The notes beneath the pieces were generated by a model, which saw only the letters and a program-made list of their open reading frames with translations, was not told where the DNA came from and searched no databases. The position numbers were made by a program, and so were the translations under genes. From an uncultured Eubacteriales bacterium (GTDB lineage: Bacteria > Bacillota > Clostridia > Lachnospirales > Lachnospiraceae): 64,000 bases of DNA. Positions within the stretch are counted from its first letter, which is position 1, and every line of letters starts with the position of its first letter. This document shows, piece after piece, positions 59,299 through 64,000 of the stretch. The DNA lies in contig CASFBR010000075.1 of the NCBI GenBank assembly GCA_949292795.1, forward strand, positions 1-64,000, in the 5' to 3' direction.

Positions 59299-59913
59299 AT
59301 GAAAAGATCTATGAACAAGTTTTTAGCACTGATGATGGCATTTGTATTAACTTTTGCACTGGCAGCCTGCGGTTCCGGAAAGACCGATGAGACAGAAGTC
59401 CAGACTGAAACCGAAGCTCAGACTGAAACTGAAGTTCAGACTGAGGCACCGGCCGAGACTGAAGCTCAGACCGAGGCGCCAGCAGACACCGAAGCTGTGG
59501 CCGAATCCGCAGATGCAGGCGCTGACACAGCAACGGATGCCGGAACCGCCGATGATTCCGACAGTTCAGCGGCTCTTTTTAACAGTGTTGAAGAGATGGC
59601 TGAATCTCCGCTGATGGACACACTCGTTCAGACCTTTGAAGAATCTCTGGCAGATTCCGGTATGTCCATATCCATTGCCTCCGAAGGCAACAGCCTTGTG
59701 TTTAATTTCACTATTGAAGATGAAGAACTGGCTTCTCAGATGACTGAAGATGTTCTTGCGCAGGCGATGGAGACGCAGAGATCAACGTTTGAGAGCGCTG
59801 CTGCGGATATGAGCACAGCAGTGACTGTTGATGATTTCAGCGTGACAGTTCAGTATCTTACAACGGACGGAACCGTGCTGTATTCTGAAGAATTTTTCCC
59901 ACCGGAAGCATAA
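59299..59913 (+). CDS. DUF4854-like lipoprotein
   Basis: A 204-residue exported lipoprotein. The signal peptide ends in LAAC with Cys24. Residues 29-75 are a Thr/Glu/Ala/Pro-rich stalk with repeats of EVQTETEAQTE type, then an acidic linker. The C-terminal 110 residues (FNSVEEMAESPLMDTLVQTF, ISIASEGNSLVFNF, TVQYLTTDGTVLYSEEF) resemble DUF4854, a lipoprotein domain of Clostridia without known function. ACAGGAGGATTATAAGT precedes the ATG. It has its own promoter and interrupts the usual secY-adk neighbourhood. Confidence 0.78.
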   Translation: MKRSMNKFLALMMAFVLTFALAACGSGKTDETEVQTETEAQTETEVQTEAPAETEAQTEAPADTEAVAESADAGADTATDAGTADDSDSSAALFNSVEEMAESPLMDTLVQTFEESLADSGMSISIASEGNSLVFNFTIEDEELASQMTEDVLAQAMETQRSTFESAAADMSTAVTVDDFSVTVQYLTTDGTVLYSEEFFPPEA

Positions 59914-59920
59914 TTGGGTA

Positions 59921-59949
59921 TTGTTTTAGCAGGCTTTTTGTATTATACT
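59921..59949 (+). promoter_or_regulatory. Candidate promoter of the adk-map-infA unit
   Basis: TTGTTT (59921-59926), a 17-bp spacer and TATACT (59944-59949), about 45 bases before adk. Confidence 0.55.
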
Positions 59950-59992
59950 AAATGCAAAAGTTTGTTGGACATATGAATGGAGGATAATTATT

Positions 59993-60640
59993 ATGAAGAT
60001 AATTATGCTGGGTGCTCCTGGTGCCGGAAAAGGTACACAGGCAAAGAAAATTGCAGAAGTCTGCAATGTTCCTCATATATCAACCGGAGATATTTTCCGG
60101 GCCAATATCAAGAACGGAACCGCTCTTGGCGCCAAGGCCAAGGAATATATGGATAAAGGTCTTTTAGTTCCGGACGAACTGGTCTGTGATCTCGTCGTTG
60201 ATCGAATTCAACAATCAGACTGTGCCAATGGCTACATTCTTGATGGGTTCCCAAGAACGATCCCTCAGGCAGAAGCGCTGACCAATGCTTTAAACGCGAT
60301 CGGTCAGAAGATGGATTATGCGATCAATATTGAAGTTCCCGATGAAAATATTATCCAGAGAATGTCCGGCCGCCGTGCGTGTGTTGGGTGCGGAGCCACA
60401 TATCATGTTGTATATAACCCTACAAAAGTTGAAGGCGTTTGTGATGTCTGCGGTGAGGCGCTGATTCTTCGTGATGATGACAAGCCGGAGACGGTTAAGA
60501 ATCGTCTGAACGTTTATCACGAACAGACGCAGCCTCTGATTGACTACTATTCTAAAGAAGGTATTCTCGTAGAGGTTGACGGTACAAAGAACATGGATGA
60601 TGTATTTACTGATATTCTTAATATTTTAGGAGTTCACTGA
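59993..60640 (+). CDS. adk: Adenylate kinase
   Basis: A 215-residue enzyme that interconverts ATP plus AMP and two [13 protein letters not shown] is the P-loop, [10 protein letters not shown] the AMP site, and [14 protein letters not shown] follows. The LID domain carries [19 protein letters not shown] followed by CDVCG, the four-Cys zinc finger of Gram-positive adenylate kinases. ATGGAGGATAATTATT precedes the ATG. The map gene begins one base after its stop. Confidence 0.97.
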   Translation: MKIIMLGAPGAGKGTQAKKIAEVCNVPHISTGDIFRANIKNGTALGAKAKEYMDKGLLVPDELVCDLVVDRIQQSDCANGYILDGFPRTIPQAEALTNALNAIGQKMDYAINIEVPDENIIQRMSGRRACVGCGATYHVVYNPTKVEGVCDVCGEALILRDDDKPETVKNRLNVYHEQTQPLIDYYSKEGILVEVDGTKNMDDVFTDILNILGVH

Positions 60641-60641
60641 T

Positions 60642-61409
60642 ATGTCAGTAAGTATAAAATCACCAAAGCAGATTGAACTGATGCGCGAGGCCGGCAGATT
60701 GCTGGCTCTCGTGCATCTTGAACTTTATAAAGCGTTAAAGCCGGGAATGTCCACATGGGACGTGGATCAGCTCGGAGAAAAGATGATCCGTGATTTCGGC
60801 TGTATTCCTAATTTCAAGAATTATAATGGCTATCCGGCAGCGATCTGTGTGTCCGTCAATGATGAGGTTGTCCATGGGATTCCATCAAAGCATCATATTC
60901 TTCAGGAGGGCGATATTGTCAGCCTGGACTGTGGTCTGATCTATAAGGGATTACATTCAGACGCTGCGCGTACATGGGGGATTGGTGAGATCAGTCCCGA
61001 GGCAAAGCGGCTGATTAGTGTGACAAAAACAAGTTTCTTTGAAGGCATAAAACTGGCAAAAGAAGGGAATCATTTATTTCAGATTTCCGCGGCTATTCAG
61101 GACTATGTGGAAGCTCATGGCTACAGTGTGGTGCGTGATCTTGTCGGTCACGGTATCGGCACGCATCTTCACGAGGACCCGCAGATACCCAACTTTCGTC
61201 AGAGAGGCCGGGGAATCCGGCTTCAGTCCGGTATGACGCTGGCTGTGGAGCCCATGGTCAACGAAGGTCACTACGATGTGGAATGGCTGGATGATGACTG
61301 GACGGTCGTCACCCGTGACGGTTCACTGTCCGCCCATTATGAGAATACGATCCTTGTAACACCGGACGGATGTGAGATACTGACAATGATGCCCGGCGAA
61401 GAGCCTTAA
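60642..61409 (+). CDS. map: Methionine aminopeptidase, type I
   Basis: A 255-residue cytosolic metalloprotease that removes the initiator Met. VSLDCGLIYKGLHSDAARTW carries the first two Asp ligands, LVGHGIGTHLHEDPQIPNF the His, and LAVEPMVNEGHYDVE and SLSAHYENTILVT the Glu ligands. It lacks the N-terminal zinc-finger linker. It is coupled to adk and followed by a KOW protein and infA, the normal Clostridia order. Confidence 0.96.
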   Translation: MSVSIKSPKQIELMREAGRLLALVHLELYKALKPGMSTWDVDQLGEKMIRDFGCIPNFKNYNGYPAAICVSVNDEVVHGIPSKHHILQEGDIVSLDCGLIYKGLHSDAARTWGIGEISPEAKRLISVTKTSFFEGIKLAKEGNHLFQISAAIQDYVEAHGYSVVRDLVGHGIGTHLHEDPQIPNFRQRGRGIRLQSGMTLAVEPMVNEGHYDVEWLDDDWTVVTRDGSLSAHYENTILVTPDGCEILTMMPGEEP

Positions 61410-61424
61410 GCCGGGGGATTTTCC

Positions 61425-61721
61425 ATGAGAGACACTAATCCGTATCCCTTTGGACTTAAGCCCGGACAGATGGTCTGTTCGATAGCTGGTCACGACCGGG
61501 GACAGTATTATATGGTCATCCGGGCAGAACAGGGTGGCGTATGGTTAGCTGACGGGCGGCGCAGAACACTGGACCGCCTTAAATATAAAAACTGCCGCCA
61601 TCTGAGCGTGCTTCAGGAAAATATGCTGGATGCGGCTATATCCCGAAGTCCGTCCCATATATTGACCGATGCCGGTATCCGCACAGCAGTGAAGCTTTGT
61701 GCGGCCTTAGAAAACAGATAG
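61425..61721 (+). CDS. KOW-domain RNA-binding protein (L14e-like)
   Basis: A 98-residue protein. [20 protein letters not shown] and [20 protein letters not shown] form a KOW motif like that of archaeal/eukaryotic L14e and L6e proteins. Such a gene is common between map and infA in Clostridia; it is thought to bind RNA or the ribosome, without proof here. The C-terminal half is helical. The ATG is 15 bases after map, with a weak GGGGATTTTCC site. Confidence 0.85.
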   Translation: MRDTNPYPFGLKPGQMVCSIAGHDRGQYYMVIRAEQGGVWLADGRRRTLDRLKYKNCRHLSVLQENMLDAAISRSPSHILTDAGIRTAVKLCAALENR

Positions 61722-61746
61722 TCATTTAAAATCAGGAGGAATAAGA

Positions 61747-61965
61747 ATGTCGAAATCAGATGTTATTGAAGTTGAAGGTGTTGTCGTAGAGAAGCTGCCC
61801 AACGCCATGTTCCAGGTAGAGCTGGAGAACGGCCACAAGGTTTTGGCCCATATCAGCGGAAAGCTTCGTATGAACTTCATTAAAATATTACCAGGGGATA
61901 AAGTCACACTTGAGTTATCTCCCTATGATCTGACAAAAGGAAGAATTATTTGGAGAGATAAGTAA
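61747..61965 (+). CDS. infA: Translation initiation factor IF-1
   Basis: A 72-residue OB-fold factor that blocks the A site during initiation. [20 protein letters not shown], the [20 protein letters not shown] stretch, then [20 protein letters not shown] and RIIWRDK are complete. TCAGGAGGAATAAGA precedes the ATG. Confidence 0.98.
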   Translation: MSKSDVIEVEGVVVEKLPNAMFQVELENGHKVLAHISGKLRMNFIKILPGDKVTLELSPYDLTKGRIIWRDK

Positions 61966-61973
61966 AATAATTC

Positions 61974-62003
61974 TTGACACATGCCAAATTATGGTGATAT
62001 AAT
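61974..62003 (+). promoter_or_regulatory. Promoter upstream of rpmJ
   Basis: TTGACA (61974-61979), an 18-bp spacer and TATAAT (61998-62003), giving a leader of about 25 bases before the rpmJ GTG. Confidence 0.75.
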
Positions 62004-62035
62004 GTAGAGCGGACGTTTTGAAAGGAGAGATTGTT

Positions 62036-62149
62036 GTGAAGGTTAGATCCTCAGTAAAGCCGATCTGTGAAAAGTGCAAGATTATCAAGAGAAAAGGCAG
62101 TATTCGCGTGATCTGCGAAAATCCAAAACATAAGCAAAGACAAGGCTGA
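62036..62149 (+). CDS. rpmJ: Ribosomal protein L36
   Basis: A 37-residue 50S protein. [20 protein letters not shown] then [17 protein letters not shown] contains the CxxC and later C-H residues of the zinc-binding form. GTG 62036 follows AAAGGAGAGATT. A hairpin terminator lies 30 bases downstream. Confidence 0.96.
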   Translation: MKVRSSVKPICEKCKIIKRKGSIRVICENPKHKQRQG

Positions 62150-62179
62150 TCTTCAGGCTTGGCTTTTGTATTGTTTACC

Positions 62180-62207
62180 TTTTAATGACGCTGTCATTAA
62201 AGCTTTT
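62180..62207 (+). terminator. AT-rich terminator after rpmJ
   Basis: TTTAATGAC (62181-62189) pairs with GTCATTAAA (62193-62201) around GCT, followed by GCTTTTTT. Confidence 0.7.
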
Positions 62208-62552
62208 TTATGCGGCTGCAGTGAGAAACACCAGGCGGTGTTGTTCACTTTATTATAAACGCGAATTGTGCGCTTCTGCGCAGCATTGGCGTACGTCGCG
62301 ATTGATCTCGCAGAGTTCCGTCAACACTTTGCGGGATTTTGTCTGCCTTTTTACAGGTGCAGACCGGACATAAAGGATTAGCATTTATGTCCCGCTATAA
62401 TGGTTACATATCCAATTATAGCACTCATTACAATGTAACGAAATTAAGCGGCTATGAGTGTAAGCTGTATGGACTTTCACCGTGTACATGAAACGTATTA
62501 TATAGAAGAAACTCAGGCAAAGAACTCAAATAACCAGTGGAGGTGTAATTAC
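62208..62552 (+). ncRNA. Candidate structured leader of the rpsM-rpsK-rpsD (alpha) unit
   Basis: About 345 non-coding bases. GGACATAAA/TTTATGTCC near 62375-62401 and GTTACAT/ATGTAAC near 62405-62440 are clear hairpins. A possible promoter TTCACC-17-TATATA is at 62476-62504. Leaders here often bind S4 in other Firmicutes, but no known motif was recognised. Confidence 0.4.
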
Positions 62553-62921
62553 ATGGCTCGTATCAGTGGTGTAGATTTACCAAGAGAAAAGCGTGTTGAA
62601 ATCGGTCTTACCTATGTATATGGTATCGGTAGAGTAAGCTCAAATCGTATCCTTAAAGAAGCAGGGGTGAATCCCGACACACGCGTCAGAGATTTAACTG
62701 ACGAAGAAGTGGCCAGAATCCGTGATATTATTGATGCGTCTCAGGTAGTTGAAGGTGATCTGCGTCGTGAGATCGCAATGAATATTAAGAGACTTCAGGA
62801 AATCGGATGTTATAGAGGTATCAGACACAGAAAGGGACTTCCTGTGCGTGGTCAGAAAACAAAGACAAATGCAAGAACAAGAAAAGGTCCTAAGAGAACT
62901 GTTGCAAATAAGAAGAAATAA
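62553..62921 (+). CDS. rpsM: Ribosomal protein S13
   Basis: A 122-residue 30S head protein. [37 protein letters not shown] and [20 protein letters not shown] are complete. GTGGAGGTGTAATTAC precedes ATG 62553. It opens the alpha operon. Confidence 0.97.
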   Translation: MARISGVDLPREKRVEIGLTYVYGIGRVSSNRILKEAGVNPDTRVRDLTDEEVARIRDIIDASQVVEGDLRREIAMNIKRLQEIGCYRGIRHRKGLPVRGQKTKTNARTRKGPKRTVANKKK

Positions 62922-62950
62922 TATAATATCCTAACAGGAGGTTTTCGTCA

Positions 62951-63346
62951 ATGGCTAAGAAAGTGACAAAAAAAGTGACTAAAAGACGTGTAAAGAAGAA
63001 CATTGAACGCGGTCAGGCACATATTCAGTCATCTTTTAACAATACAATTGTTACACTTACAGATTCAGAAGGCAATGCTATTTCCTGGGCAAGTGCCGGT
63101 GGACTTGGTTTCCGTGGTTCCAGAAAGTCCACTCCTTATGCAGCTCAGATGGCTGCTGAAACAGCAGCAAAGGCAGCTCTGCCACATGGTTTAAAGTCCG
63201 TAGAAGTTATGGTAAAAGGCCCGGGTTCAGGCCGTGAAGCAGCTATCCGTGCTCTTCAGGCATGCGGTATCGAGGTTACGAGCATCAGAGACGTAACACC
63301 GGTTCCTCACAATGGATGCCGCCCACCGAAACGCAGAAGAGTCTAA
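62951..63346 (+). CDS. rpsK: Ribosomal protein S11
   Basis: A 131-residue 30S platform protein. [40 protein letters not shown] and [16 protein letters not shown] are invariant. AACAGGAGGTTTTCGTCA precedes the ATG. Confidence 0.98.
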   Translation: MAKKVTKKVTKRRVKKNIERGQAHIQSSFNNTIVTLTDSEGNAISWASAGGLGFRGSRKSTPYAAQMAAETAAKAALPHGLKSVEVMVKGPGSGREAAIRALQACGIEVTSIRDVTPVPHNGCRPPKRRRV

Positions 63347-63363
63347 TAGGAGGTTAGTTAGAT

Positions 63364-63957
63364 ATGGCAAGAGATATGGTCCCAGTTTTAAAAAGATGCA
63401 GAAGCCTTGGACTTGATCCGATTTATCTCGGCGTTGATAAAAAATCTAATAGACAGGCTATTAGAGGAACACGCAAGAAGAGTGAATATGGTCAGCAGCT
63501 TCAGGAAAAGCAGAAAGCTAAATTCATTTATGGTGTATTAGAGAAGCCTTTCAGAAACTACTTTGCAAAAGCAGAGCGTATGAAGGGACAGTCTGGTGAA
63601 AATCTTATGATTATGCTTGAAAGCCGTCTGGACAATGTTATTTTCAGACTTGGTTTTGCAAGAACCCGTAAGGAAGCCAGACAGATCGTCGGCCACAAGC
63701 ATGTAAGCGTTAACGGCAAGACCGTGAACATTCCTTCTTACCTGGTTAAAGCCGGTGATGTCATCGAAATTCGCGAAAAATATAAAACAGCTCAGAGATA
63801 TAAAGATATTCTTGAGGTTACAGGCGCCAGACTTGTTCCTGAATGGCTTGAGTCCAATCAGGAAGCTCTCTCCGGTACAGTTAAGGAACTGCCTACAAGA
63901 GAGCAGATCGATGTTCCAGTAAACGAAATGCTTATCGTCGAGTTGTATTCTAAATAA
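63364..63957 (+). CDS. rpsD: Ribosomal protein S4
   Basis: A 197-residue primary 16S-binding protein. [20 protein letters not shown] starts it, [20 protein letters not shown] follows, and the S4 domain [20 protein letters not shown] then [17 protein letters not shown] is complete. This is the zinc-free form, as the N terminus has no CxxC set. The window ends 43 bases later, before the expected rpoA; that tail (GTGCGCGTAAGGCATGAGCA) resembles the other ribosomal spacers. Confidence 0.97.
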   Translation: MARDMVPVLKRCRSLGLDPIYLGVDKKSNRQAIRGTRKKSEYGQQLQEKQKAKFIYGVLEKPFRNYFAKAERMKGQSGENLMIMLESRLDNVIFRLGFARTRKEARQIVGHKHVSVNGKTVNIPSYLVKAGDVIEIREKYKTAQRYKDILEVTGARLVPEWLESNQEALSGTVKELPTREQIDVPVNEMLIVELYSK

Positions 63958-64000
63958 TGTGCGCGTAAGGCATGAGCAGTGCGCGGACGGAGATGAAGCG

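Overview
The window looks like one contiguous piece of a chromosome from an anaerobic Clostridia, most likely Lachnospiraceae (GC roughly 50%). The basis is the Gram-positive S10-spc-alpha ribosomal order with adk-map-KOW protein-infA-rpmJ inserted before rpsM, the zinc-type S14, lipoproteins with Clostridia-style signal peptides and DUF3502-type binding proteins. This is inference from family content; the species cannot be named from the sequence alone. No rRNA, tRNA, CRISPR, phage or insertion-sequence transposase was recognised.

Layout. 1-174 is the 3' end of tsf. 391-3802 holds a DUF4250 gene and a cobalamin nucleotide-loop operon (cobU-cobS-cobC-cobT), followed by a double-HAD fusion. 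5519-7940 has a nucleoside hydrolase plus ECF S-component facing thiE. 8501-11351 is a zinc/manganese ABC importer with a sharp promoter and operator. 12424-12944 is a free-standing cobalamin riboswitch unit with no gene of its own. 12996-18675 carries a DNA glycosylase, RlmD-type methyltransferase, lipid kinase and hybrid sensor kinase. 18702-23276 is housekeeping (acetyltransferase, TmcAL-like protein, lipoprotein, YbaK, lipid kinase, VOC protein). 23377-28433 is a complete branched-chain amino-acid importer livJHMGF, then a Cmk-like kinase, azlCD, a cysteine hydrolase, a YgjP-like peptidase, an aldo/keto reductase and a 2-hydroxyacid dehydrogenase.

34.1-46 kb is the accessory centre: a ferredoxin plus AprA/FrdA-like flavoprotein, a methyltransferase, a LysR regulator, a second flavoprotein, and three tandem solute-binding lipoproteins. 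The first of these is cut by one nonsense codon, and no permease is present. The substrate is unknown. Then come a phospholipase C-like protein with an overlapping 51-residue membrane peptide, and from 47.4 kb the ribosomal cluster rpsJ to rpsD, which runs off the window before rpoA.

The most unusual signals are non-coding. (i) An orphan B12 riboswitch has its own promoter and terminators. (ii) Two copies of a roughly 140-180 bp structured element lie 22 kb apart in opposite orientation, and their terminal hairpin is kept by G-U pairs on one strand. (iii) Several short tandem arrays begin in the last codons of a gene and copy its stop codon (tsf and the second flavoprotein, both with a 31-bp period). 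(iv) Homologous hairpin-rich inserts sit between ribosomal protein genes (rplW/rplB and rpsH/rplF). (v) A 168-bp tandem repeat lies in front of azlC.
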